A stretch of 64,000 bases of DNA, taken from positions 393,481 through 457,480 of the forward strand of contig JAFIEV010000082.1 in the NCBI GenBank assembly GCA_020832305.1. The letters run 5' to 3'. The translations under genes and the position numbers were made by a program. This DNA comes from Cyclobacteriaceae bacterium (GTDB taxonomy: Bacteria; Bacteroidota; Bacteroidia; Cytophagales; Cyclobacteriaceae). The notes under the pieces are model-generated. The model saw only the letters and a list, made by a program, of their open reading frames with translations, searched no databases and had not been told where the DNA came from. Of this stretch, positions 47,400 through 56,293 are shown in pieces. Positions within the stretch are counted from its first letter, which is position 1. Each line of letters starts with the position of its first letter.

Positions 47400-48623
47400 A
47401 TGAGTGAAATATTAGCCATTGAGGGTGGTGAAAAAACGGTTAAAAATAAATTCTCCTGGCCTCAGTTCGATGAAAGAGAAGTAGAAGCGGTTGCAGCTGT
47501 GGTAAGAAGTGGTCAATGGGGAAATCCGGATTGCTCTGGCGCGGTTGCGGCTTTTGAAAAAGAATTTGCGGATTATTGCGGTTCTAAATACGCTGTAAGT
47601 TGTGTAAATGGATCAGTCACTTTGCGTTTGTCGCTCATTGCCTGTGGTGTGCGTCCGGGTGATGAGGTGATCGTTCCACCCTATACATTCATTGCTACAG
47701 CCTCAACGGTCATAGAGGCCAATTGTGTGCCGGTATTTGTAGATATTGACCCTGAAACCTATAACCTCGATCCCAAAGAAATAGAAAAGGCCATTACTCC
47801 GAAAACCAAGGTTATTGTACCGGTACACTTTGCAGGACAAGCCTGTGATATGGACGCCATTATGGATATAGCGAAAAGGCACAATCTCCGGGTAATTGAA
47901 GATGCTGCCCACGCACATGGTGCTGAATATAAGGGAAGGAAACTTGGTTCTATTGGTGATGTGGGTTCCTTTAGTTTTCAGTCATCAAAAAATCTCACCA
48001 GTGGAGAAGGGGGTATAGTGGTGACTAATGACAAAGAGCTGTATAAAATGATAAACTCTTTGCGGAATGTTGGCAGAATTGAAGGGGGCCAGTGGTATGA
48101 TCACTATAATGCGGGTTGCAATTACCGCATTACCCAGATGCAGGCTGTGTTGCTTTCTGAACAATTGAAAAGGCTGGAACAACAAACCATAATCAGAGAC
48201 AGGAATGGTATTTATCTCAACGAATTGTTGTCTGGTATCGAAGGGATTACGCCCCTAAGCAGAGGGCATGGTGAAACCCGGCATTGCTACCATTTGTATT
48301 TGTTTAAATACGATAAAAGCAAGTTCAATGACCTTCCGAAATTGAAGTTCGTAGAGATGCTGGCAGCCGAAGGGGTGCCTTGCTTCAGAGGATACCCACA
48401 TCCTTTGTACAAACAACCACTTTTCCAGCAGAAGAATTTTATGTGTTATGCCATTCCGGAAGAAGTAGATTATTCTCAGGTTTATTGCCCGGTGGCTGAA
48501 AAGGCCTGTAGTGAGGAGGCTGTCTGGATATTACAGCATGCTATGCTAGGTACACGTACAGATATGGAATCTTTTGCAGAAGCCATCTTAAAAATTCAAC
48601 GGCATCAACTGATAAATGTCTGA
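47400..48623 (+). CDS. DegT/DnrJ/EryC1/StrS-family aminotransferase
   Basis: The 407-residue PLP enzyme shows FADYCGSKYAVSCVNGSVTL, GDEVIVPPYTFIATASTVIE, VIEDAAHAHGAEYKGRKLG and the Schiff-base lysine K197 in SFQSSKNLTSGEGGI, the marks of sugar/cyclitol aminotransferases. Family members aminate keto-sugars or run in the catabolic direction. It follows a Gfo/Idh/MocA dehydrogenase and precedes the GH2 gene, whose preceding ATG overlaps it; my start for that gene leaves a 40-base gap. A role in amino-sugar use is inference from these neighbours. Confidence 0.9.
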   Translation: MSEILAIEGGEKTVKNKFSWPQFDEREVEAVAAVVRSGQWGNPDCSGAVAAFEKEFADYCGSKYAVSCVNGSVTLRLSLIACGVRPGDEVIVPPYTFIATASTVIEANCVPVFVDIDPETYNLDPKEIEKAITPKTKVIVPVHFAGQACDMDAIMDIAKRHNLRVIEDAAHAHGAEYKGRKLGSIGDVGSFSFQSSKNLTSGEGGIVVTNDKELYKMINSLRNVGRIEGGQWYDHYNAGCNYRITQMQAVLLSEQLKRLEQQTIIRDRNGIYLNELLSGIEGITPLSRGHGETRHCYHLYLFKYDKSKFNDLPKLKFVEMLAAEGVPCFRGYPHPLYKQPLFQQKNFMCYAIPEEVDYSQVYCPVAEKACSEEAVWILQHAMLGTRTDMESFAEAILKIQRHQLINV

Positions 48624-48663
48624 TTTACAGACATTAATTTTTAGAGTATATAAATTTTTAAAC

Positions 48664-51360
48664 ATGAAAAAGTATTCTTTTTTCCTTTTTAACGGGAAAT
48701 TCAAAATTCTTTGTATCCTTTCGCTTTCAGCCATTTATTTAGCAGGTTGCGGTACAAGAGTTGAAGTGGAAGAGCGCATATTAAGTGACAACTGGTGGAT
48801 TGCCTCTACTGAAACGGTTGGCGGTGACGCAGCAAGTGTCAGCAGCCAGACGGTGGATCCATCAAAATGGACGCAAACTACGGTTCCTGCGACAGTTTTA
48901 GGCGCTTTGGTAGATGCAGGGGTCTATCCGGATCCATTTTTTGGTAAAAATCTGGAAGATATTCCCCGTGAACCCTTCGAAAAGCCCTGGTGGTATAAAA
49001 CAACGTTTCAAGTCAGGAATTTCAATGAGGCCAAAGAACAACTGCGTTTGATGGTTGATGGCATTAACTACAGAGCCAATGTATGGGTAAATGGAAAACA
49101 GATTGCCCGTGAGGATACTGTTTTCGGAGCCTTCAGACTGTTTGAGCTTGATATTAGCAAGATGGTAAAAAATGGTGAAAATACCCTGCTGTTTGAAATC
49201 CATCCACCACAAGTCAGGGACTTTTATATGGGCTTTGTCGACTGGGCACCAACGCCTCCGGATCATTACATGGGTATTTATCGGGAAGTAAGGCTTAGAA
49301 GAAGTGGAAAAGTAAGCCTTGATGAGCCCTTTATTGCGCCAGACCTCGACCCGGCCAACCTTAACAAAGCCTGGCTTACCGTCAGTGCTGAATTAACCAA
49401 TCATAGTGACCAGAATAAAACGGTTACACTGGCTGGGCAGATCGAAAACATTCGCTTTGAGAAAGAATATAACCTGGCTCCCGGCCAGCATATCATTGCA
49501 GTTTTTGAGCCTTCTGAATTTGAACAGCTCATCATCAATAACCCCAGATTGTGGTGGCCAAATGGCCTCGGTTCGCCGGAAATGTACGAAGCTAAACTCG
49601 AGCTTTTTGAAGGAAAAAACCTCATCGATAAACAAAACATTCGCTTTGGCATCAGAAAAATTGAAGACTATCTCACAGAAAACAATGTGAGAGGCTACAA
49701 AGTCAATGGCAGAGAGGTATTGATTAAAAGTGGTGGCTGGGTTGATGATCTGTTTCTGCGCTACATGCCAGAAAAAGATGCAGCTCAGATACGATATGCC
49801 AAGGAAATGAATATGAATTCATTGCGATTTGAAGGAGTATGGGGCAATAACCATCATATCTATGACCTTTGCGATGACAATGGTATTTTACTAATGGTAG
49901 GCTGGAGCTGTCAATGGGAATGGCCCGATTATCTGGGTCTGGAGCTCATTATCGCAGAAGAAGATGAAAACCTTCCCATCAATGAAGGGGTTGATCTCTA
50001 TGCCGTAAAACTCACACCTGAAGAAGAAGATCTGCTCAGCGATTATTTCAGAGATCAGGTGAAATGGCTCAGAAACCATCCAAGTATTTTTTCATGGGCC
50101 GGGGGAAGTGATGCCATGCCCAAACCCAGACTAGAAAAGAAATATCTTGAAACGCTCGAGAAATACGATCCCACAAGGCCCTTCCTATTATCAGCAGGAG
50201 ACTTTACAAGTGAAATTACCGGTGTTTCAGGAATGAAAATGAATGGCCCTTACGAATATGTGGCCCCTATCTATTGGTTTGAAGACAAGAAACTCGGAGG
50301 CGCCTTTGGCTTCAATTCAGAGACCGGACCCGGTCCTCAGGTTCCGCCCATTTCAAGCATTCGTAAAATGATGCCAGAGGAAGACTTATGGCCACCGGAT
50401 AATGATATGTGGAGGTTCCATTCAGGAAGAAAAGACTTCAACAGCATTGGTGTATATCTGGAAGCCAAAAACAAGCGCTATGGCGAATCGAAAGACCTGG
50501 AAGAATTTGCCTACAAAGCACAATTGATGAACTATGAGGCTATGCGCCCCATGTTTGAAGCTTTTGTAGTAAATAGAAAAGAGGCTACCGGCGTAGTACA
50601 GTGGATGCAGAATTCTCCCTGGCCCGAATTTTACTGGCAATTGTACGATTATTACCTCATGCCAACCGGGGCTTACTATGGCACCATGAAATCTTTGCAG
50701 TTTGTCAATCTCATTTACGATTATCATAACCACAGTGTACACTTCAGCAATGATACACGCGATAAGGTACAAGGCCTTAAAGCGCAGATAAAATTGCTGG
50801 ATATCAATTCCAAAGTGGTACACGAATCAGAACATGCGATCTCTGCTGATGACAATTCATATTTTGAACTTGAAAAACTTCCCGCTCTTCGAGGAAACCG
50901 TCAGGTTTATTTTCTGGACCTGAGGATTAAGGATGCACAGGGTAAGCAAATAGCCGATAATTTTTACTGGCTTCCAACTTTTAAAGATCAGATGGACTGG
51001 TCTAAGTACTTCTGGTATTACACTCCGATAAAACAATATGCCGATTTCAGTGCCCTGAATACTATGCCTGAAATTGATATTAAAGCAGAAAAGCAGCTTG
51101 TTAAAAAAGGAGAGGAATGGGAAGTAAAAGTGAACCTTGAAAACCCGAGTGATCATATAGCATTTTTCATAGAACTCGAACTGGCCGAAAGTCAGCAGGG
51201 AGATGTTATACTCCCGGTTTTCTGGTCTGACAATTATGTAACTCTGTTACCCGGTGAGAGCAAAAGTCTCACTGTTAAATTCTACGGCGATAACTTTGCC
51301 GGATCAGATCCAGTGATCAGAGTGCAGGGGTATAACCTGAAGCAAAAATTAAACCTGTAA
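48664..51360 (+). CDS. Glycoside hydrolase family 2, exo-beta-D-glucosaminidase-like
   Basis: The 898-residue GH2 enzyme has a signal peptide with lipobox (LSAIYLAGC), a jelly-roll sugar-binding domain (WYKTTFQVRNF, VNGKQIAREDTVFG), an immunoglobulin-like domain and a TIM barrel. The acid/base lies in HPSIFSWAGGSDAMP, where the usual GH2 Asn-Glu is replaced by Ser-Asp (D483), and the nucleophile in FGFNSETGPGPQVPP (E553). This SD/SET pair is the signature of the exo-beta-glucosaminidase (CsxA) branch. I start at 48664 because it gives a clean signal peptide; an ATG at 48616 would add 16 residues overlapping the aminotransferase. Chitosan-like or other glucosaminides are the expected substrate. 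Confidence 0.88.
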   Translation: MKKYSFFLFNGKFKILCILSLSAIYLAGCGTRVEVEERILSDNWWIASTETVGGDAASVSSQTVDPSKWTQTTVPATVLGALVDAGVYPDPFFGKNLEDIPREPFEKPWWYKTTFQVRNFNEAKEQLRLMVDGINYRANVWVNGKQIAREDTVFGAFRLFELDISKMVKNGENTLLFEIHPPQVRDFYMGFVDWAPTPPDHYMGIYREVRLRRSGKVSLDEPFIAPDLDPANLNKAWLTVSAELTNHSDQNKTVTLAGQIENIRFEKEYNLAPGQHIIAVFEPSEFEQLIINNPRLWWPNGLGSPEMYEAKLELFEGKNLIDKQNIRFGIRKIEDYLTENNVRGYKVNGREVLIKSGGWVDDLFLRYMPEKDAAQIRYAKEMNMNSLRFEGVWGNNHHIYDLCDDNGILLMVGWSCQWEWPDYLGLELIIAEEDENLPINEGVDLYAVKLTPEEEDLLSDYFRDQVKWLRNHPSIFSWAGGSDAMPKPRLEKKYLETLEKYDPTRPFLLSAGDFTSEITGVSGMKMNGPYEYVAPIYWFEDKKLGGAFGFNSETGPGPQVPPISSIRKMMPEEDLWPPDNDMWRFHSGRKDFNSIGVYLEAKNKRYGESKDLEEFAYKAQLMNYEAMRPMFEAFVVNRKEATGVVQWMQNSPWPEFYWQLYDYYLMPTGAYYGTMKSLQFVNLIYDYHNHSVHFSNDTRDKVQGLKAQIKLLDINSKVVHESEHAISADDNSYFELEKLPALRGNRQVYFLDLRIKDAQGKQIADNFYWLPTFKDQMDWSKYFWYYTPIKQYADFSALNTMPEIDIKAEKQLVKKGEEWEVKVNLENPSDHIAFFIELELAESQQGDVILPVFWSDNYVTLLPGESKSLTVKFYGDNFAGSDPVIRVQGYNLKQKLNL

Positions 51361-51385
51361 TAAAAAAACCAGATATGGCCATACA

Positions 51386-51420
51386 GGGATCACCGCAAGC
51401 TTACGGTGATCCCTTTTTTT
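51386..51420 (+). terminator. Rho-independent terminator of the GH2 gene
   Basis: GGGATCACCG and CGGTGATCCC form a 10-base perfect stem with loop CAAGCTTA-like spacing, followed by a run of seven T, 26 bases after the GH2 stop. Confidence 0.92.
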
Positions 51421-51455
51421 ACCTGTTAGCAGAACACACATAAACCTAATATAGC

Positions 51456-53813
51456 ATGAAAAAGATTTTTTTGAGGGGAAAAGTGCTTTTCATCATTTTG
51501 AGCATTAGCAGCCTGTTTTCAGAAGTTTTTGCAGAGCAGCCTGTTTCATTTCGGGGTGCCAACCTACTGGTATCTGCATCCGTAGAATCGCCGGTGAGGG
51601 AAACGCTGCTGCGGATGTTGCAGGAAGAGATATCAGAAAGAAGCGGACAAAACCTGCGGATCAGAGATTCATGGCAGGGTTCTGCCAACACAATTGCCAT
51701 AGCCCTCTCCGGCGATGAAACCTTGTATGGCAGGGATCTTCCCGAGTCTGCTTCGGAGCTGAAAGCAGAAGGATTCAGGGTATTATCAATAAAAGAAGGT
51801 AATGCACATGCCATATGGATTATTGGTGCCGATACAAGGGGCGCATTATTCGGCGCAGGCTGGTTGTTGAGGAATCTTCGACTGGAGCGAAACCGCATTT
51901 CTATACAATTGCCTGTAGACATACAAAGCGCTCCAGTATATCCGATTAGGGGTCATCAAATCGGTTATCGCACCGCAGCCAATACCTTTGACGCCTGGTC
52001 TGTTGAGCAATATGAAAAGTATATTCGCGAACTGGTGATTTTCGGAACCAATGCCATTGAAAGCATTCCCATCGATGATGACAATGCCAATGCCATTAGT
52101 GTGCACATGAAAATTAAACCCGGGGAAATGAATACCCGAATGAGTGAAATATGTCATAAATATGGCATCGATTTCTGGGCCTGGACACCAGCTACCTTTG
52201 ACCTTCGCGATCAGGCAAAGAGAAAAACAGAGCTGGAAAAGCATGAAAAATTCTACAAATCCTGTGTGCGCCTCGACCATATTTTTTTTCCGGGTGGTGA
52301 TCCTGGTAAAAACCATCCCAGAGAAGTAATGCCATACCTGAGGGATCTGCATCAGATTTTGACTAAATATCATCCCCATGCGGGAATGTGGATTTCTCTT
52401 CAGGGCTTTAGTGTAGAACAGGTAGATTACTTTTACCGATATCTCGATGAGCATCAACCGACATGGCTCATGGGTGTAGTAACCGGTCCCTCGAGCCCTT
52501 CCGTTTCCGAGACGCGTTTTCGCCTGCCCTCCCAATATAAACACCGGCATTATCCTGATATAACCCATACCATTCGCTGTGACTATCCCGTTGAAAACTG
52601 GGATCAGGCGTATGCGCTTACACTGGGAAGAGAACCTGTAAACCCTCAGCCTTATTATTATGCCGGTATTCATGCCAGCCTGGCACCTTTTACGGATGGA
52701 TTTGTATCTTATTCTGATGGCAGTACCGATAATGTAAATAAAATTGTCTGGAGTATGCGGGGCTGGAATCCTGCATTACCTGTAGATGAAATTATGACGC
52801 AATATGCAAGGTATTTTTTTGGCCCCGGATTAGAAAATGACGGTGCCGCCGGCATTTTTGCGCTTGAAAAGAACTGGGATGGCCCATTGACAGCCAATGG
52901 GGGCGTAGAGACAACCCTGGCGTTTTGGAAGCAATTGGAGAAAGAAAACCCTGCACTCAACCGAAACAACTGGCGCTGGCAAATGATGCTCATGCGGGCC
53001 TACTATGATGCCTATACCCGAAGAAGACTTATTTACGAGGAAAGTCTTGAACGCGAAGCCAATGCCATTCTTGAAAAAGCCGGAGAATATGGTGCTGCAA
53101 AAGCAATGGCGCTAGCCCTTGCAAAAGTCAATGAAGCAGACACCAAACCCATAGCAACAGACCTCAGAAAACGCATTGAAGAGCTGTTCGAAGATCTGTT
53201 CCGCACCATAGGGCTTCAGTCAAGTGTACCAAAATATGATGCAAGTGGTTATGAAAGAGGAGCCTCTCTCGATTTTGTGGATTATCCGCTCAACAACCGA
53301 TGGTGGCTGGCAGATCAGTTTGAGAACCTTGGAAAATCAGGCACAGAAGAGGAGCGCCTTACGCGAATCAAGACTATAAGTAGTTGGGAAAATCCCGGTA
53401 TGGGGAGCTATTATGACGATATATCTAATATCCGGAAAGGCCCCAGGGTTACCACCCGCTCCTATGATGCTACGGATGTGGCCTGGTGGGACAATGGTTT
53501 CAGCCGCGAAAGACTCTCATTTCAGCTGTTTCAGAAAAGTCCGGTAATTGAATATGATCATCTCAATCCGGGAGCAAGGTACCACATCAGGGTCTGTGGT
53601 GAAGGGGATGCCCTGATCAGGGTTGATGGTGTACGTCTTGAACCAATACTTTACAATAAAGAAAAAGGAAGTTTTAAGGAATGGATTGTACCCCTTGAAT
53701 TGTCGAGGAAAGGAAAAATTAAGGTAACTTTTGACGTTCCCGAAGAATCACAGCTCAATTGGAGACAGCATTCCAAAATTTCAGATATATGGCTTCTAAA
53801 GGTAAATCCATAA
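51456..53813 (+). CDS. Secreted glycoside hydrolase-like protein (GH20/GH67 N-terminal fold), tandem copy A
   Basis: The 785-residue protein has a signal peptide (LFIILSISSLFSEVFA), then a domain with LVSASVESPVRETLLRMLQE and AIWIIGADTRGALFGAGWLL, the zincin-like fold found before GH20 and GH67 catalytic barrels. A TIM-barrel-like region follows with ESIPIDDDNANAIS, WAWTPATFDL, IFFPGGDPGKNHPREV and WISLQGFSVEQVDYFYRYL. A C-terminal beta-rich domain (HIRVCGEGDALIRVDGVRL, VTFDVPEESQLNWRQ) ends it. Catalytic residues cannot be fixed, but the DDD and GGDPG blocks are invariant in the neighbouring copy. Substrate unknown; uronide or hexosaminide cleavage is inferred from fold. A two-base gap separates it from copy B. 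Confidence 0.75.
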   Translation: MKKIFLRGKVLFIILSISSLFSEVFAEQPVSFRGANLLVSASVESPVRETLLRMLQEEISERSGQNLRIRDSWQGSANTIAIALSGDETLYGRDLPESASELKAEGFRVLSIKEGNAHAIWIIGADTRGALFGAGWLLRNLRLERNRISIQLPVDIQSAPVYPIRGHQIGYRTAANTFDAWSVEQYEKYIRELVIFGTNAIESIPIDDDNANAISVHMKIKPGEMNTRMSEICHKYGIDFWAWTPATFDLRDQAKRKTELEKHEKFYKSCVRLDHIFFPGGDPGKNHPREVMPYLRDLHQILTKYHPHAGMWISLQGFSVEQVDYFYRYLDEHQPTWLMGVVTGPSSPSVSETRFRLPSQYKHRHYPDITHTIRCDYPVENWDQAYALTLGREPVNPQPYYYAGIHASLAPFTDGFVSYSDGSTDNVNKIVWSMRGWNPALPVDEIMTQYARYFFGPGLENDGAAGIFALEKNWDGPLTANGGVETTLAFWKQLEKENPALNRNNWRWQMMLMRAYYDAYTRRRLIYEESLEREANAILEKAGEYGAAKAMALALAKVNEADTKPIATDLRKRIEELFEDLFRTIGLQSSVPKYDASGYERGASLDFVDYPLNNRWWLADQFENLGKSGTEEERLTRIKTISSWENPGMGSYYDDISNIRKGPRVTTRSYDATDVAWWDNGFSRERLSFQLFQKSPVIEYDHLNPGARYHIRVCGEGDALIRVDGVRLEPILYNKEKGSFKEWIVPLELSRKGKIKVTFDVPEESQLNWRQHSKISDIWLLKVNP

Positions 53814-53815
53814 AC

Positions 53816-56188
53816 ATGATCAAAACAATGAATATTCACAACGCTATATACTTACTGATTGCCGCATTTTTTCAGGTACTTTTTACGCTTCCGCTGAATG
53901 CCCAGGCATCTCTTCGCATCGGTTCTGTGCAATGCCTGGTATCAACAGAGATACCTTCCCCCCAAAGAGAAACCCTTCAGCGCATGTTAAGTGAAGAGAT
54001 TGCAAAACGAAGCAGGGTTTCGTTTTCCACCAATGAGCACTGGAGAGGAAAAGGGATGGTATTTGCCTTTGCCTTAGCCGGAGATAAGGAACTTTTTGGT
54101 GAAGAAGTACCGCATCGTACCGGATCTGTGCTTCCTGAGCAAAAGGCAGAAGGCTATCGAATCTGGCATACAAGAAGCAATCAAAGAGAGGTAATCTGGA
54201 TCATCGCAGCGGATGCCCGTGGCGCCTTGTTTGGAGCAGGTTGGCTGCTGCGAAACCTGGCTATGGAAAGACAGGCAATGCATCTTGAAATACCCCTTGA
54301 TTATGCAACCTCTCCGGATTATTCCATAAGAGGTCATCAGATCGGATACCGCAGCATAGCCAATACATACGATGCCTGGTCGGTGCAACAGTATGAGCAA
54401 TACATCAGAGAATTGGTAATCTTTGGAGGCAATTCCATTGAAAATATACCCATAGATGATGATAACCAGCGCTCCATCAGTGAGCATATGCAGATAAAGC
54501 CGGTAGAAATGAACCGGAAGATGAGTGAAATCTGTCAGGCTTATGATGTCGACTACTGGGCCTGGACACCCGCTACCTTTGACCTGCTCGATCAAGCAAA
54601 GAGAGCTGAAGAGCTGGAAAGGCACGAACAGTTTTATGCATCTTGCCCGCGCTTAAATCACATTTTTTTTCCGGGTGGCGACCCTGGAAACAATCATCCA
54701 CGCGAGGTAATGCCTTATTTAAAAGACCTCCATACACGTCTTATAAAATATCACCCCGAGGCTGGCATCTGGATATCGCTGCAGGGTTTCAGTGTGGAGC
54801 AGGTTGATTATTTCTACAGATACCTCGAAGAGCATAAACCCGAATGGCTTATGGGCGTGGTAAGTGGCCCCAGCAGTCCTTCCATTGCTGAAACGCGGTT
54901 TAGGCTACCCAAAGATTACAGGCATCGCCACTATGCCGACATCACCCATACAGTACGCTGCGATTACCCGGTAGAAAGATGGGACCAGGCATTTGCACTC
55001 ACCCTGGGGCGGGAGCCTGTTAATCCGCAACCATATTATTATGCCAGAATTCACAAAAGATATGCGCCCTTTACGGATGGTTTTGTCACATACTCAGACG
55101 GCAGTACCGACGATGTAAATAAAATGATCTGGAATATGCGGGGTTGGGATACTGAGAAAAGTGTGGAAGAAATACTGGAAGATTATGCTAATTTCTTTTT
55201 TGGAAAGGAACTATCAAAATCAGCCGCGTCAGGCATCCTCGCGCTGGAAAGAAACTGGGATGGGCCTTTGGCCGCCAATGGAGGCGTGGAAGCCACTTTT
55301 TCTTTCTGGCAAAACCTGGAAAAGCAATTTCCCGCTTTGCGACAGAACAACTGGCGCTGGCAGATGCTGCTCATGCGGGCTTATTACGATGTGTACACCC
55401 GGCGCAGATTGTTGTATGAGGAAGGATTAGAAAAGAAAGCCAATGCCATTCTCCTCCAGGCAGGGGAACTGGGCGCTCAGGAAAGTATGCAAATGGCACT
55501 GCAAATAGTTAAACAGGCAGATGAAAAACCTGTAGATCCGCAATTAAGGCAAAACATTGAAGAACTTTTTGCCTTGCTTTTCAAATCGATTGGCTTACAA
55601 TCCAGTGTACCGAAGTTCGGGGCCAGCGGATCGCAAAGGGGCGCTTCACTCGATTTTGTAGATTATCCCCTCAACAATCGTTGGTGGTTGGAAGATCAAT
55701 TTACAGAAATTGCCAGGCTTGCAGGCGAAGAGGAAAAACTTGCCCGGCTCAAGGCCATCGCTTTATGGGAAAACCCCGGCCAGGGCAGCTTTTATGATGA
55801 TATTTCACATGTGCGCAGAGGCCCAAGAGTTAGCAGTACATCCTACGATGCTACCGATGTAGCATGGTGGAATGATGGACTAAGCCGTGAGCGACTTTCT
55901 TTTCAGCTTTTTCAGCGAAGTCCGGTGATTGAATATGATAACCTCGATCCCGGGGCGCGTTACCATATTCGCGTTTGTGGATCAGGGGATGCACTGATCA
56001 GGGTTGATGGTGTGCGCTTGCAGCCTATTGTTTACAACAAAGAGACCGGAACTTTTAAAGAGTGGATTGTTCCGCTTGAAATTTCACGAAAGGGAAAAAT
56101 TAAGGTGACCTTCGATGTACCTGAGGAATCGCATATCAATTGGAGACAGTATTCCAAGATTTCAGATATATGGCTGCTTAAACAGTAA
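53816..56188 (+). CDS. Secreted glycoside hydrolase-like protein (GH20/GH67 N-terminal fold), tandem copy B
   Basis: This 790-residue paralogue of the preceding gene keeps the same blocks: VIWIIAADARGALFGAGWLL, ENIPIDDDNQRSIS, FFPGGDPGNNHPREVMPYL, WISLQGFSVEQVDYFYRYL and RVCGSGDALIRVDGVRLQP, with nearly identical C-terminal parts. I start at 53816, two bases after the stop of copy A; the next in-frame ATG (53828) also gives a good signal peptide (IYLLIAAFFQVLFTLPLNAQ). The longer upstream frame is inside copy A and is not used. Differences cluster in the first 150 residues and the helical segment around 560-640. The pair is a recent-looking tandem duplication, probably co-transcribed. Confidence 0.75.
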   Translation: MIKTMNIHNAIYLLIAAFFQVLFTLPLNAQASLRIGSVQCLVSTEIPSPQRETLQRMLSEEIAKRSRVSFSTNEHWRGKGMVFAFALAGDKELFGEEVPHRTGSVLPEQKAEGYRIWHTRSNQREVIWIIAADARGALFGAGWLLRNLAMERQAMHLEIPLDYATSPDYSIRGHQIGYRSIANTYDAWSVQQYEQYIRELVIFGGNSIENIPIDDDNQRSISEHMQIKPVEMNRKMSEICQAYDVDYWAWTPATFDLLDQAKRAEELERHEQFYASCPRLNHIFFPGGDPGNNHPREVMPYLKDLHTRLIKYHPEAGIWISLQGFSVEQVDYFYRYLEEHKPEWLMGVVSGPSSPSIAETRFRLPKDYRHRHYADITHTVRCDYPVERWDQAFALTLGREPVNPQPYYYARIHKRYAPFTDGFVTYSDGSTDDVNKMIWNMRGWDTEKSVEEILEDYANFFFGKELSKSAASGILALERNWDGPLAANGGVEATFSFWQNLEKQFPALRQNNWRWQMLLMRAYYDVYTRRRLLYEEGLEKKANAILLQAGELGAQESMQMALQIVKQADEKPVDPQLRQNIEELFALLFKSIGLQSSVPKFGASGSQRGASLDFVDYPLNNRWWLEDQFTEIARLAGEEEKLARLKAIALWENPGQGSFYDDISHVRRGPRVSSTSYDATDVAWWNDGLSRERLSFQLFQRSPVIEYDNLDPGARYHIRVCGSGDALIRVDGVRLQPIVYNKETGTFKEWIVPLEISRKGKIKVTFDVPEESHINWRQYSKISDIWLLKQ

Positions 56189-56212
56189 TGGATACTTCCT
56201 CAGCAGACCCTG

Positions 56213-56251
56213 GCTGGCCCTCGTTAGCTCTGATAGAAAACGGGGGCCAGC
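56213..56251. terminator. Hairpin between convergent genes
   Basis: GCTGGCCC (56213-56220) pairs with GGGCCAGC (56244-56251) around a 23-base loop. It follows the tandem glycosidase genes and precedes the end of the convergent FG-GAP gene. No U-run, so rho-independence is weak. Confidence 0.45.
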
Positions 56252-56293
56252 TATATGGCTGAATTAATGATCTTTGAATATTATCTTATTTTG

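Noticed and set aside
48616..48663. Upstream start for the GH2 gene
   Set aside because: It adds 16 residues that break the signal peptide and overlap the aminotransferase stop; 48664 gives a clean lipoprotein signal.
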